Below are positions 1 to 11,579 of a DNA stretch of 64,000 nt, in pieces; position 1 is the stretch's first letter; each line of letters opens with the position of its first letter. The stretch is from Janthinobacterium lividum (GTDB lineage: Bacteria; Pseudomonadota; Gammaproteobacteria; Burkholderiales; Burkholderiaceae_D): NCBI RefSeq assembly GCF_023509035.1, contig NZ_CP075583.1, positions 3,720,001-3,784,000 of the forward strand, given 5' to 3'. A model generated the notes under the pieces. The model saw only the letters and a list, made by a program, of their open reading frames with translations, was not told the DNA's origin and ran no database searches. Position numbers and translations under genes: made by a program.

Positions 1-1186
1 GGCTGACGTGGTCCAGCGCGTGGGTGTCGGGGCGCGACGGGTACGAGAACATGACATCGTCCAGGGACAGTGCGGCGCCAGTCGCGGCGCGCGCGGGCAG
101 CGGCAGCGGCGTGGCCGGCGATTCGATTTCCGATTTGACGGCCATCAGTTCCAGCAGGCGCTCGGTGGCGCCGGCGGCACGCTGCGCTTCGCCCATGACC
201 TCTGACAAGGCGCCGATGGCGCCGGCCACGATGGATGCGTACAGGATGAACTGGCCTAAGTCTCCGCCCGTCATCGAGCCTTCCAGCACGGCGCGCGCGC
301 CCAGCCACAGCACGAACACGATGGTGCCGAAGACCAGCAGGATGGCGATCATGGTGAGCAAGGCGCGGGCGCGGATGCGGCGCATGGCCGTCATGAAAGC
401 GCCTTCGACGGAGTCGCCGAAGCGCTTCGATTCGATTTTCTCGTGCGTAAACGCCTGCACGGTGGGCATGGCGTTGAGGATTTCGCCGGCCATGGCCGAG
501 GCGTCGGCGATGCGGTCCTGCGAGTCGCGCGACAGCTTGCGCACGCGGCGGCCAAACACGATGATGGGCACGACGACGAGGATCAAGAGGCCGATGATGA
601 TGCCGGCCAGCTTGGCGCTGGTGACGAACAGCATCACCAGGCCGCCCAGGAACAGCAGCACATTGCGCAGCGCCATGGAGATGCTGGTACCGACCACGGC
701 CTGTATCAAGGTCGTGTCGGTGGTGATGCGCGACAGGACTTCGCCCGTCTGCGTGGTTTCAAAGAATGCGGGGCTTTGCGTGACGACGTGGCGGTACACG
801 GCGCTGCGGATGTCGGCCGTGACGCGCTCGCCCAGCCACGACACCGTGTAAAAGCGCGCGGCCGTGGCCAGCGCCAGGATGGACGCCACGCCGAACAGGG
901 CGAGGAACACCAGGTCGACGTGCTGGATGCTCTTGGAGCCGGCCACGCCGCCGAAACCAAGGTCGATCATCTGTTTGAAGGCGGCAGGAATGGCCAGGGT
1001 CGAGGCGGCGGCCACCACCAGCGCGATACCGGCCAGGAAGAACTGTTTGCGGTACGGCGTCAAAAAGGGCATCAAACCCTTGAAGGCGGCCAGGCTGCCT
1101 TTTTTCAGTTCGCGGCTGCTGCCGGTGTCAAGAGTTGGTGTAGCGGTTGCTGTACTGGTGCTGCCTGTTTCTGTGCTGGTTGTCAT
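1..1186 (-). CDS. ABC exporter, MsbA/lipid-A-type fused permease-ATPase (N-terminal part)
   Basis: The gene reads leftward from ATG at 1186 and runs off the left edge, so about 395 N-terminal residues are visible. After a short Thr/Ser-rich start comes a six-helix type-I exporter membrane domain (about residues 30-320), and the beginning of the nucleotide-binding domain (motif FSYPSRP) lies close to the edge. This arrangement is that of MsbA/BmrA-type half-transporters, which work as homodimers in the inner membrane exporting lipids or drugs. Walker A, the signature motif and Walker B lie outside the window, so ATPase integrity cannot be judged. It starts 43 bases after the stop of the leftward CrtC/AttH-like gene, so it may share that transcript. 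The substrate cannot be told from sequence. Confidence 0.88.
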   Translation of the reverse strand, partial: MTTSTETGSTSTATATPTLDTGSSRELKKGSLAAFKGLMPFLTPYRKQFFLAGIALVVAAASTLAIPAAFKQMIDLGFGGVAGSKSIQHVDLVFLALFGVASILALATAARFYTVSWLGERVTADIRSAVYRHVVTQSPAFFETTQTGEVLSRITTDTTLIQAVVGTSISMALRNVLLFLGGLVMLFVTSAKLAGIIIGLLILVVVPIIVFGRRVRKLSRDSQDRIADASAMAGEILNAMPTVQAFTHEKIESKRFGDSVEGAFMTAMRRIRARALLTMIAILLVFGTIVFVLWLGARAVLEGSMTGGDLGQFILYASIVAGAIGALSEVMGEAQRAAGATERLLELMAVKSEIESPATPLPLPARAATGAALSLDDVMFSYPSRPDTHALDHVS

Positions 1187-1229
1187 TGTTTTTCGCTTTG
1201 ATTTACATATTCGATGGTGCTGATAACGC

Positions 1230-2306
1230 TTATAACTTCATCGGCTGCACATAGCCCGTCATTTCCAGGTAGGCGCGGCCCACCGGCTGGCCGTCGCGCT
1301 CCACCGTCACGGCGCCTTCCCAGTATACGGCGCCCGTCGAGCGGCGCGAATCGAGCTCCTGGTCCGCTTGCAGCGGCTTGATCTGCCAGCGCGTGCGGCC
1401 AGTGCGGATCTCGGTGGCGACCGGGTATTCGGCTTGCGTGCGGGGCGAGCGCCACAGCTGCGTGGGCGTGAAATCGACTTCACCGGGGGCGAACTGCGTC
1501 ATCTTACCGGACGCATCGCGCCATGTCGCGTGCGCCCATAGTTTAGCACCTGTCTTGCTGCGTATCTGGAAGGCCATCAGTGCGCCGCCATCATCGAGGT
1601 TGGCGCCTATCCAGTTCCAGCCGCTGGCGTCCGTATCGAGCACCTGGCTCGACCACTCGTGATCGAGCCAGGTGGTGCCCGTCACGGCTTCGGGCTTGCC
1701 GCCCGCGCGCGCGATCGTGCCACGGGTAGCAAGCTGCGGCTCGCTGTAGTAGTAACTCGATTGCGCGGGCCGGGCGCCCTTGCGCGAGTAGCCGCCTTCG
1801 CCTTGCAGCAGCACGGGCTGGGTGGGGGCGAGAGTCAGCTGCAGTGCAAAATCGCGCGCGGCCAGGCTGACCCGGTAGCTGCCGTCCGCTTGCCGCTCCA
1901 TGCGCCAGTCGCCGAGTTTCACGTCCGTGTCGCCCACCTTGGCGTAGGCCAGGCCGAAGCCTTCGCGCGCGCTTTTCTCGTCGTGCAGCAGCTTGCCCAC
2001 CTTGGGGTCGGACAGGGCCGCATGGCCGATGATCAGCTGTTTCGGCGCAAACGCGCTGGGATTATCAGCATCGGTCGCCGTGGCGCTGCGAAAGAAGGTC
2101 ACCTGGTAGCCCAATTGTTCGCCGCCGGCGGTTTTTACCCAGCCCGTGGCGTACCACCATTCCGTTTTATACGCGGGATGGGCGCCGAAGTCGTGCGGCA
2201 TGCGCAGGGTCTGGCCGGCCGGCAGCGGCGTGACTGGGGCGAACGCGGGCGGCGCTGCCAGGGCCGGCATGGCAAGTGCCACCAACAATATGAAAACACG
2301 GCGCAT
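1230..2306 (-). CDS. Secreted CrtC/AttH lipocalin-like protein
   Basis: A 358-residue protein with an N-terminal signal peptide (MRRVFILLVALAMPALA). The region after it has the hallmark HDFGAHP...TEWWY segment of the AttH/CrtC (carotenoid 1,2-hydratase-like) family, which folds as a double lipocalin. Family members are periplasmic or lipid-handling proteins of mostly unknown activity. The start at 2306 is chosen because it follows the permease stop in a TAATG overlap and because the signal peptide begins there; an upstream extension in the same frame is permease-coding sequence. In many proteobacteria an AttH protein is encoded beside an FtsX-type permease, as here, which suggests a shared envelope or lipoprotein transport job. 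No carotenoid genes are nearby, so hydratase activity is unlikely. Confidence 0.8.
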   Translation of the reverse strand: MRRVFILLVALAMPALAAPPAFAPVTPLPAGQTLRMPHDFGAHPAYKTEWWYATGWVKTAGGEQLGYQVTFFRSATATDADNPSAFAPKQLIIGHAALSDPKVGKLLHDEKSAREGFGLAYAKVGDTDVKLGDWRMERQADGSYRVSLAARDFALQLTLAPTQPVLLQGEGGYSRKGARPAQSSYYYSEPQLATRGTIARAGGKPEAVTGTTWLDHEWSSQVLDTDASGWNWIGANLDDGGALMAFQIRSKTGAKLWAHATWRDASGKMTQFAPGEVDFTPTQLWRSPRTQAEYPVATEIRTGRTRWQIKPLQADQELDSRRSTGAVYWEGAVTVERDGQPVGRAYLEMTGYVQPMKL

Positions 2307-4897
2307 TACCAGTCCTCCCTGACGGCGCGGATGGGGCCAGCGGACAGCGCCTGGCGGCCGGCGATCAGCGCCGTGGCTGCGGCCGCCGTCAACAGGGCGG
2401 CGGCCACGGTGGCGATCAAGGGCCACGGCAGGTGCAACTGCATGGTCCAGTGGAACGATTGCGGATTGACGATGAAGACCAGCACAAAGCTGATCAACAG
2501 GCCCAGGACAAAACCGGTGGCGATACCCAACGCCGTCAGCGCGCCGCCTTCGAGCGCCAGGATGGATAAAATCTGCCCGCGCGTCACGCCCACGTGGCGC
2601 AGCATGCCGAATTCGCGGGCGCGCGCCAGGGTCTGCGCGGAAAACGTGGCGGCTACGCCGAACAGGCCGATGACGATGGCGATGGCTTCCAATAAATACG
2701 TGACGGCGAAGCTGCGGTCGAAAATCTGCAGGCTCAGGGCGCGGATGGCCGACGGGTTCGATACTTCCAGGCTGGCGCCGAAGGGCAGCGCTTTCAGGCG
2801 CTGCTGCAGCGCGTCACCCGTGGCATTCTTGGCCAGCCACAGGGCCGCATCGCTGACATCGAGGTCGCCCGTCAGCGCGCGGTAATCGTCCAGCGGCATC
2901 TGGATGGCGCCGGAAGAGCGCGCATAGTCGCGCCAGATGCCGGCGACAAAGAACTTGTGCAGAGCGCCGGCCAGCGGCAGGGCTATCTGCTGGCCGGGTT
3001 TGACGCTGTACAGGTCGGCCGCCGCTTCGGACAGCCACACGGGTTTCGCGCCATCTGGCACGGGCAGGGTCTCGCCCACCAGCACCATGCTCTTGCCCGT
3101 GTCCTGCAAGTTGATGGGGCGCGCCAGCAGCACCACGTTCGGGCGGTCGGGCGCCAGCGACAGCGAACGCACGCGCTGGAAGTCCACCCTGGCCACTTCG
3201 GGCAAGGCGGTGATACTGGCCTGTTCGCGTGGATTCAGTCCCGCCGTCCCGCCGCTGGCGGCTGTGCGTGCATACACGTCGGCCGGCAAGATCTGCAGCA
3301 GCCAGTCGTCGACGGAAACGCGGAAACTCGACACCATGATGGCCATCGCCACCATCAGGCTAAAACTCGACAGCACGCCACCGAGGGCAATGCCGGCCTG
3401 GCCCGAGGCGTTCGCCAGACGGGCCAGGGTCAGGCTGCGCACGGGCGCGTGCGCGCAGACGTCCGTGCGCAGCCAGGCGCGCTGCAGGAAACGGAAGACG
3501 ACGGCCGCCAGCTGCGGCATCAGGGCGATGGCGCCGATCAGCAGCAGGGCGATGGACAGATAGCCGAACAGGGGCAGTTCGAACACGGGCGGCAAGAACG
3601 TCAGGGCGCCGGCCAGCAGCAGACAGGCCAGTGCGGGCCAGGTTTTCGCCAGGCGCGTTGTCACGACTTCCTCGCTGCCCGATTTCAGGGCGATGGCGGG
3701 AGCGGCCCGCGCCGCTTCCAGCGCGGGCGCGGCGCAACCGAGCAAGGCGACACCCAGGCCCAGGGCGAAGTAGACGAAGGCGGCGACGGGTGTGAACTGC
3801 ACCTGCGGCTGCACGCCCGCGAAATAGCCTGCGCCCAGGTCGCCGCCGAAAAAGCGCAGGGCGACGGCCGCCATGGCGTAGCCGCCGGCGATGCCCAGCG
3901 CAGCACCGACGACACCCAGGCTGGCGCCCTCCAGCAGCACCTGGCGCAGCAGCTGGCCCCGTTCCATGCCCAGCACGCGCAGCAGCGCGAACTGGCCGCG
4001 GCGGCGGATGACGGACAGCGCCTGCGTGGAAAAGACCAAAAAGGCGCCCGTAAACAGGGCGACGAGGGCAAGCACCGTCAGGTTGACCCGGTAGGCGCGG
4101 CTGAGGTTATTGTTGCGGCTATTCTGGTTTTCGTCATTGGGCTGGCCTACCTGAAAACGCCCTGGGTATTGGGCTTCCAGCGCGCGGGAGAGATCCGCCT
4201 GGAAGGTGTCGCGGTTGACGCCCTGGCGCAGTTTCAAGTCGATGCGCGACAGCTTGCCTGTTTTATGGAAGCGCCATTGCGCCGCGCCGATATCCATCAC
4301 GGCGATGCGCTGGCCGGCGCGCGCGCGCTGCAGCGAACCGGCCACGCGCAGCGACACCGTGCCCGTGCCCGATTGCAGGGCAATCCTGTCGCCTTGCGCC
4401 ACGTTCAGCCAGCGCAAGGCGGCCGGCGACAGGAAGAGGGCGTCGTCGGCCAGGGTGTCGAAAGGCTGGCCTTCGGCGGGCGCGCCGATCAGGTCGGGCG
4501 AGATGAAGCCGGCGCGGAAGACGTCGAGCGCCAGGATGTGCAGCGGGCCGCCGTCTTTCTTGCCGGTCACGCCGGCTTGCAGCTCCAGCACGGGCGAAGC
4601 CACGGCCACGCCGTCGCGCTGCGCAAGCCACGGGTAGATGCTTTCGTCGAACAGCGCTTCGCGCCCGGCCACCTGTACGTCGGCCTGGCCGGACAGGCTT
4701 TTAACGGCCGTGGAAAATTCGTTGAAGGCGGCCGCGTTGATCAAATGGATGGCAAAGCCCAGCGATACGCCGATGGCGATGGCGAGTATGGCGACCAGGG
4801 CGCGCACGGGATGCGCGCGCCACTCGCCCAGCAGCAGCCAGCGCGACAGCAGGCGCGTCGTCGCCGGGCTGGCCAGCGGCGCACTCAATTCAGACAT
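2306..4897 (-). CDS. FtsX/MacB-type ABC transporter permease (large, two-FtsX-domain)
   Basis: An 863-residue inner-membrane protein. An N-terminal helix (about residues 30-55) precedes a periplasmic MacB-like core domain. Two FtsX-type blocks of transmembrane helices follow, in the middle (about 270-480) and at the C-terminus (about 740-860), separated by a second periplasmic domain. This is the layout of the large permeases that work with LolD/MacB-like ATPases in lipoprotein, lipid or peptide handling. The start at 4897 overlaps the end of the DUF4124 gene by 13 bases. The downstream AttH-like gene overlaps by one base, so the two are surely co-translated. No cognate ATPase gene is adjacent on either side, which is unusual. 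Confidence 0.87.
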   Translation of the reverse strand: MSELSAPLASPATTRLLSRWLLLGEWRAHPVRALVAILAIAIGVSLGFAIHLINAAAFNEFSTAVKSLSGQADVQVAGREALFDESIYPWLAQRDGVAVASPVLELQAGVTGKKDGGPLHILALDVFRAGFISPDLIGAPAEGQPFDTLADDALFLSPAALRWLNVAQGDRIALQSGTGTVSLRVAGSLQRARAGQRIAVMDIGAAQWRFHKTGKLSRIDLKLRQGVNRDTFQADLSRALEAQYPGRFQVGQPNDENQNSRNNNLSRAYRVNLTVLALVALFTGAFLVFSTQALSVIRRRGQFALLRVLGMERGQLLRQVLLEGASLGVVGAALGIAGGYAMAAVALRFFGGDLGAGYFAGVQPQVQFTPVAAFVYFALGLGVALLGCAAPALEAARAAPAIALKSGSEEVVTTRLAKTWPALACLLLAGALTFLPPVFELPLFGYLSIALLLIGAIALMPQLAAVVFRFLQRAWLRTDVCAHAPVRSLTLARLANASGQAGIALGGVLSSFSLMVAMAIMVSSFRVSVDDWLLQILPADVYARTAASGGTAGLNPREQASITALPEVARVDFQRVRSLSLAPDRPNVVLLARPINLQDTGKSMVLVGETLPVPDGAKPVWLSEAAADLYSVKPGQQIALPLAGALHKFFVAGIWRDYARSSGAIQMPLDDYRALTGDLDVSDAALWLAKNATGDALQQRLKALPFGASLEVSNPSAIRALSLQIFDRSFAVTYLLEAIAIVIGLFGVAATFSAQTLARAREFGMLRHVGVTRGQILSILALEGGALTALGIATGFVLGLLISFVLVFIVNPQSFHWTMQLHLPWPLIATVAAALLTAAAATALIAGRQALSAGPIRAVREDW

Positions 4898-5313
4898 TCG
4901 ACGGCCAGGCGTTCGCCGGCGCGCCGCGCTTTCAGTTGTGCCGCATCACGGTTCTTGTCGCCCGCGCCGACGGCGTCCTGCGCCGCCCATTTTTGTTCCA
5001 GGTGCAGCTGCGCGCAGTGCTTCTCGCGCATTTCCTGCTGTTTGGCGGCCCGTTCGCGCGCCTGGTCTTCCAGTTTTTCCTGCTTCTTGCGCGCCGCTTC
5101 CATCTGGCTGGCCACCCGTTCCTGGCGCGTGGCCGCGCCCTTGTCGACGGCAGGCGGGGGTGAGGGGATTTCCAGGATTTGCAGCTGGCCGCCCGAGCAG
5201 GGCGTGGCGCTATAGCTGATCTGGCCATCCTTCACGCATTTGTAGACGTCCTGCGCAGTGGCCGGGCCGGCCAGCAAGGCCATGGCGCAGAGCAGGATGA
5301 ATGGCGACTTCAC
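4885..5313 (-). CDS. DUF4124 domain protein, exported
   Basis: A 142-residue protein starting with GTG at 5313. A signal peptide (FILLCAMALLAGPATA) is followed by the typical DUF4124 opening VYKC..GQISYSATPC, which has two conserved Cys likely to form a disulfide. The rest is charged and rich in Lys/Arg/Glu/Gln, predicted coiled coil (about residues 55-115). DUF4124 proteins are small periplasmic proteins of unknown function common in beta- and gammaproteobacteria. GTG is accepted as start because it sits in a GTGA four-base overlap with the dehydrogenase stop and precedes the signal peptide directly. Confidence 0.82.
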   Translation of the reverse strand: MKSPFILLCAMALLAGPATAQDVYKCVKDGQISYSATPCSGGQLQILEIPSPPPAVDKGAATRQERVASQMEAARKKQEKLEDQARERAAKQQEMREKHCAQLHLEQKWAAQDAVGAGDKNRDAAQLKARRAGERLAVECLN

Positions 5314-6730
5314 AATATCTTCCCCGGATTCATGATGTTCTGCGGGTCCAGCGCCTGTTTGACAACGCGCATCAGCTGCAGTTCCAGCGGCGACTTGTAG
5401 CGGGCCAGGTCATCCTTCTTCAGCGCGCCGATGCCGTGTTCGGCCGATATCGAGCCGCTGAAGCCATGGACCTGGTCATGCACGATGCGGTTGATCGCGT
5501 CCTGGTTGGACAGGAAATCCGTGTCCGTCATGCCGGGCGGCGGCGCCACGTTGTAATGCAGGTTGCCGTCGCCCAGGTGGCCGAAGCACACGAGCTGGCA
5601 GCCGGGGAAGGCCGTTGCCAAAGCCACGTCCGTGACGGCGATGAAATCGGCGATGCAGGAAATGGGCAGCGAGATATCGTGCTTGATGTTCTTGCCCGCC
5701 TGCGCCTGCGCCAGCGGAATGTGCTCGCGCAGTTGCCACAGGCCTTCGGACTGCGCCACGGAACTGGCGACGACGGCGTCCTCGATCAACGCGTCTTCCA
5801 GGGCTGCGCCGATGCTCGCTTCCAGCAATTCCACGGCATGCGCCTCGGACTGGCTGCTGGACAATTCGAGCAACACGTATTGACCATGCGGGCCATGCTG
5901 CTGCGCGAAAGGACGCGGCAGCTGCGGGAATTGCTCCGCCACCAGTTGCAAACAATACTGCGACATCAATTCAAAACCCGTCAGGCTGGCGCCGCAATGG
6001 TCCTGCATCAGGCTTAAGAGACGCAGGGCGTGGGCGGGCGAAGGCATGGCAGCCAGCGCCGTGATGCACGCTTTCGGCTGCGGATACAGTTTCATGACGG
6101 CGCCCGTGATCACGCCCAAGGTACCTTCGGCGCCGATGTACAGGTCGCGCAAATCGTAGCCGGTATTGTCCTTGCGCAAGCCGCGCAAGCCGCTCCAGAT
6201 CTCACCTTGCGGCGTGACCACTTCCAGGCCCAGGCACAGTTCGCGCGTATTGCCGTAGCGCAGCACGGCCGTGCCGCCCGCGTTCGTCGCCAGGTTCCCC
6301 CCGATGGTGCAACTGCCTTCGGCCGCCAGCGACAGCGGGAACAGACAGCCGGCGGCGCTGGCCGCTTCCTGGATGGTTTGCAGGATGCAGCCCGCGTCCA
6401 CCGTGATGGTGCGGTTGACGGGATCGAGCGCGCGTATGCTGTTCAGGCGCGCCAGCGACAGCACGACGGCCGTGCCGGCCGCATCCGGGATGCTGCCCAG
6501 GACCAGGCCCGTGTTGCCCCCTTGCGGCACGACGGGAACTTGCCATTGCGCGCAGGCGCGCAGGATGGCTGCCACTTGCTCCACGCTGGCGGGCCGCAGC
6601 ACGGCCAGGGCCTTGCCGGTAAACCGGTCGCGCCAGTCGGTGAGGAAGGGCGCCGTGTCGGCATCCAGGGTGAGTACATAGGTGTCGCCCAGCAGGTCGC
6701 GGCAGGCGGCGAGGAAGTCGGTTCGGTCAG

Positions 6731-6734
<4 letters not shown>
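5310..6734 (-). CDS. FAD-linked oxidase, GlcD/D-2-hydroxyacid dehydrogenase type
   Basis: A 474-residue flavoprotein. The N-terminal FAD-binding (PCMH/VAO) domain shows VVPQGGNTGLV near residue 75 and the EGSCTIGGNLATNAGG pyrophosphate-binding segment near 145. The C-terminal FAD-oxidase domain has GHLGDGNLHYN and the SAEHGIG signature near the end. These features define the GlcD / D-lactate / D-2-hydroxyglutarate dehydrogenase group, which oxidises a D-2-hydroxyacid to the 2-oxoacid and passes electrons to a quinone or electron-transfer flavoprotein. Substrate cannot be fixed from sequence; D-lactate or D-2-hydroxyglutarate are most likely. It overlaps the genes on both sides by four bases, so it sits inside a tight operon. 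Confidence 0.88.
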
Positions 6735-7791
<1,057 letters not shown>

Positions 7792-7810
7792 TCATGGCGC
7801 CGTTCTGATT

Positions 7811-9193
7811 TTGCACATGTTTTCAAAATATATACTACCGTTCTTGCTATACCTGTGGCGCGCCCTGAGCATGGGACTGGCCGTCGTGCGCGGCCTGACC
7901 TGGTCCGAAACGCGCGACCTGCTGCAGTTCGCGCGCCGCCGCGTGCGCGAGGAAAGCCTGCCGCAAGTGGCCGGCAGCCTGACGTTCGCCACTGTGTTCG
8001 CGCTGGTGCCGCTGCTTACCCTGGCGCTGGCCATCTTTACCACTTTCCCCCTGTTTAATACCTTCCGCCACGCGCTGGAAGACTATTTCGTGCAAAGCGT
8101 GATGCCCAAGGGCATATCGAACACCATCCTCGACTACCTGACGACGTTCGCCTCGAAGGCCACGCGTCTGTCGGCCATCGGCGCGGGCGCCCTGATCGTC
8201 ACCTCGGTGGGCATGATGGGCTTGATCGAGCGCGTCTTCAACCGCATATGGCGCGTGCGCCAGGAGCGGCGCTGGACCAAGCGCCTGCTCGTGTATTGGG
8301 CCATCGTCACCCTGGGGCCGCTGCTGGTAGGCGTGTCGCTGACGGTGACCTCGCGCGTCTTCATCGCCACCAGCGGCGTGGTGGGGGCCGTGCCCTTCCT
8401 CGGCACCGTGTTTTATACCCTGGTGTCGGTCGGCCTGACCATGCTGGCGTTTACCCTGCTGTACATCGCCGTGCCGAACCGCGACGTGGACTGGCGCGAC
8501 GCGGCCTGGGGCGGCTTGCTGGCGGCGCTGGCGTTCGAGGTGGCCAAGCGCGGCTTCGGTGAATTCATCCAGGAATTCCCTACCTATTCGCGCATCTATG
8601 GCGCACTGGCCGCGTTGCCGCTGTTTCTCGTATGGATATACCTGAGCTGGATGATCACCCTGGTGGGCGCCTTGCTGGTGGCCGCCTTGCCCGTCGTGAA
8701 ATACGAGCGCTGGTGGTACGAGGCGGCGCCGGGCAGCGAATTCGTCGACGCGGTCGCCATCTTGAAAGTGCTGCACCAGGCTTGCCACTGCGCTGATTCG
8801 GCCCTGGTGGGGGCGGCCGAAATTCGCCGCAGCACGCGCCTGGGTTTCGAAGAGATGGAAACCCTGCTCGACAAGATGGTGCAGCAGGGCTGGGTAGGAC
8901 GGGTGAACGTGGATGGCGCCGTGCGGGTGCAGTGGGGTAAGCGCGTGGCTGACAGTTCCGACCACTGGGTCTTGCTGGGCAATGTCAACCGCATCAGCCT
9001 GGCCGATGTCTACCGTTTATTCGTTTTTGGCGGCATGCGCGTGAACTCCGGCTATCCGGCCGGTTCCACCAATGAACGCGATATCAAGGCGGCGGAAGAA
9101 GCGGCCGCCCTGGCGGCGCAGGTGGAAAACGCCGTGGAGCAGGGGCTGGGCCTGACCCTGGCGCAGCATTTCGGCGAAGTGCGCTGCGCCTGA
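7811..9193 (+). CDS. YihY/BrkB family membrane protein
   Basis: Up to 460 residues. Six transmembrane helices (about residues 40-310) include the family landmarks ESLPQVAGSLTFATVFALVPLL, RVFNRIWRVRQ and FPTYSRIYGALAALPLFLVWIYLSW. A cytoplasmic C-terminal domain of about 150 residues resembles a winged helix. YihY/BrkB proteins are widespread inner-membrane proteins, once mis-assigned as RNase BN, of uncertain transport or envelope function. The start is uncertain: TTG at 7811, ATG at 7817 and ATG at 7871 are all in frame and none has a strong ribosome-binding site; 7817 or 7871 is more likely. It is divergent from the WrbA-like gene. Confidence 0.86.
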   Translation: MHMFSKYILPFLLYLWRALSMGLAVVRGLTWSETRDLLQFARRRVREESLPQVAGSLTFATVFALVPLLTLALAIFTTFPLFNTFRHALEDYFVQSVMPKGISNTILDYLTTFASKATRLSAIGAGALIVTSVGMMGLIERVFNRIWRVRQERRWTKRLLVYWAIVTLGPLLVGVSLTVTSRVFIATSGVVGAVPFLGTVFYTLVSVGLTMLAFTLLYIAVPNRDVDWRDAAWGGLLAALAFEVAKRGFGEFIQEFPTYSRIYGALAALPLFLVWIYLSWMITLVGALLVAALPVVKYERWWYEAAPGSEFVDAVAILKVLHQACHCADSALVGAAEIRRSTRLGFEEMETLLDKMVQQGWVGRVNVDGAVRVQWGKRVADSSDHWVLLGNVNRISLADVYRLFVFGGMRVNSGYPAGSTNERDIKAAEEAAALAAQVENAVEQGLGLTLAQHFGEVRCA

Positions 9194-9200
9194 GAGGCGA

Positions 9201-9516
9201 TCAGGTATCAAGCCGGTCGTACAGCAGCGCATCGAGTGCGCCCGTCAGCGTATTGCCCTCTTCGTCGAGCAGCGTGTAATCCTGCTGGCTGTCGCCGAGC
9301 GAGGCGCTGCCCTCGATGCCGCACACCAACTGGTACGTGGCGTCATCGATCGCCAGCTTGATCAAGGCCAGGATTTGTTGGCGCTGGCCATCTGCCAGCG
9401 CCAGTCCGTCGAGCAGGGTGCCAAGCCGGGTCTGTCCCTGCCGTCCCTGCGCATACAAGGCCAGCAGCGATGCATTGGATGCGACGACATCATTGATGAA
9501 TTTTTTTCGCGTGCAT
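9201..9516 (-). CDS. Small unknown protein, frameshifted near its start
   Basis: I do not recognise this protein. The intact C-terminal part (9201 to about 9500) encodes an acidic-ended protein with DDATYQLVCGIEG and YTLLDEEGNTLTGALDALL segments. The only good start, ATG at 9516 preceded by AAGGA, is one base out of frame with the rest. Removing one base from the seven-T run at 9501-9507 joins them into a protein of about 104 residues starting MHAKKFINDVV. This matches the other one-base homopolymer errors in the window. It lies just after the WG-repeat-like gene and may be part of the same leftward group. Confidence 0.55.
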
Positions 9517-9560
9517 GGATTCCTTGTCTTGATGTGGCATGGCGCCGCTGGCGCCGAAAC

Positions 9561-11549
9561 TTACCATAGCTCGGGTTGCAAGGCCGTCTGCAGCGCCAAC
9601 TTGCTGAACGCTTCCACATCCTGCATGCGCACTACGCCAAGGTAATACGTGTCTTCGCCGCCGTTCATGTTCACCAGCCGCAGCTGATGCAGCGCCAAAT
9701 GGGCGGCGATGGCGTCCAGGCCATCGGTCAACGCGTCGCCGTCTTCCCGTTCCGCCCAGCGGAAGTCCCGCAGCGCGGGCAGTTCGATATGCTGGCCGAT
9801 GCGCGGCACTTCATCGACTGATTTCCAGTCCAGGGTGGAACCGTGGCCCAGCACATCGGCGGCGGTGCACCAGAGCAGGAAGAAACACGCCGCTTCGGGC
9901 GTATCGCCTTCGTATTCTTCTTCCGGATCCTCCTCGGCCAGCTCTTCCAAAGTGATGTCCACGCAGCGCGCGGCCAGTGCCGCATCGCCCAGGAAGAGCA
10001 GGGCTGCCATGACGCGCAACCGTTCGCGGTCGGCCTGTGCCAGGATCTGCGCCGGCGTAAAGCTGTTGCGTGGCACCGCTTTCTTCTTGCCAAGTCCCAT
10101 GGTCTCGCTCAATTGGGCCATGATGGCCGCCTTGAAGTTGTCCACGGTGTCGAGCTGCTCCAGCAACTGGCCCGTGAAATCCATGGTCCAGGCCATGCCA
10201 TCCTTGACGACATATAAAAAGTCGCTTTGCACGGCCACGCCGCGCAAATGGTGGGCGGGCGGATACAGGGGCGTAAACGCCTGCTTGCCATCCAGGGTCA
10301 GCATGCAGGCCAGGCCTTGCGCATCGATGGCGAAGATCAGGTTCTTGCGCAATTTGGGCGGCGACGACGTTGTGGCGGAATCGATGGCTTCGTACTGGCA
10401 TGGCGCCAGCAGCTCCCCTGGATATTCGCCAGGCCAAACAGGAAGCGGCCATCGATGCGCTGGCTGACGATGGCGATCTTCTTTTTCTTGCCGAAATCCT
10501 GCACGGAGCTGTAGGCATTCGGCAGCACCACCTTGCCCGTGACGTCGATCACGCCGCAGACATTGCGCTCGTCATCGTGCGTCTGGCGCTGGATATCGAT
10601 ATAGCCATCGTCGCGCTGGCGGAAGTAGTACACGCTTTCGAACAGCGGCGTGCCATCGGGCAGGCGCAGCAAACGGCTGGCGCCGTCCCGATCGATTTGC
10701 TGTACCAGGTGGGGGCTGATCACATTCAGGGCGCCAGGTGCGGGCGGCAGCACCACCGTGCCGTTCAGGTCCAGCACGCCGTGCGCATCGGGGGCGTCCG
10801 CCGTGGCAAAGGTGATCCAGCCATCGTGCGCATGGTAAACGCCCAGCGTCGTCACGTTCAGCGACAGCGGCACGATCCAGCGCCCGTACGGCGTGACCAG
10901 GCCCAGGATGTCGGGTTGCCCCACCGCAGCCACCTCGTAGCACAGCGCGTCTTCCAGCCACTTGCGCACTTCCAGGCCTTGCAGGAAGGGCAGGTCTTCC
11001 CCTTCAAGCTCCTCGACATCGGCCAGTTGCGCGTCGGCCGTGGCAGACCAGTAGCCGGTGGCGAGCGACGCGGCGCCGGCGGCCAGCAGCGGGCGCCAGC
11101 GCTTCCCGGTCGCCGCGCTGCAGGGCAGCGTGCAAGGCTTGCGCTTCGGCGCGCAGGGCCTCGAGCGCGGCCGCGTATTCTGGCGTGTCGATATCGTGCG
11201 GGATCAGCTGCACGCTATCGAGGATGATCCATGGCTGGCCACCGGCCAGCAGGGCGCTGATGCCGGCGCGCGCGACAATGGCGGCCGCGTCGCGCGGCCT
11301 GTCCATTAGGGCGGACAGGGCTTGCCAGCTGGCTTGCGCCTGGACCATTGGCGCGGCCAGCACGCAGAGGCAGTCTTCGCCATCGTCGTAGATGGGCCAG
11401 GCGACGGCTTGCGCGTCGGCGCCGATGAGCAGCTTGAACAGCATGGGCGTGTCCAGCCGCCATTCGGCCAGGCCGGTGATGGCGTCGGCGTCGAAACCGG
11501 CCTGGCCGGGTAAAAAGGTGGTGCTGAACAGGGCTGCGGTATTGATCAT
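9561..11549 (-). CDS. WG-repeat-like unknown protein, two frameshifts
   Basis: Three consecutive reading frames form one protein of about 660 residues if two one-base indels are corrected: one surplus G in 11091-11093 and one missing C in 10415-10418 (plus-strand bases). The first part (residues 1-165) is alpha-helical. The middle (about 200-430) is beta-rich, with spaced GLVTPYGRWIVPL, HGVLDLNGTVVLPP, CGVIDVTGKVVLP and FGLANIQGELLAP units, which resemble WG/KWG-type repeats. The C-terminal third has an acidic stretch (EELAEEDPEEEYEGD). No signal peptide or membrane helix is evident. Such beta-repeat proteins are found around polymorphic toxins but the function here is unknown. It lies 30 bases after the PoNi-like gene and probably shares its transcript. 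Confidence 0.6.
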
Positions 11550-11579
11550 TGATACTTGTCTAAAAGTGAAGGGGGGTAT

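Noticed and set aside
2957..5215. 752-codon rightward open frame opposite the FtsX permease
   Set aside because: Composition (Gln, Gly, His, Arg) is that of an antisense shadow in high-GC DNA, and the leftward genes are clearly real.
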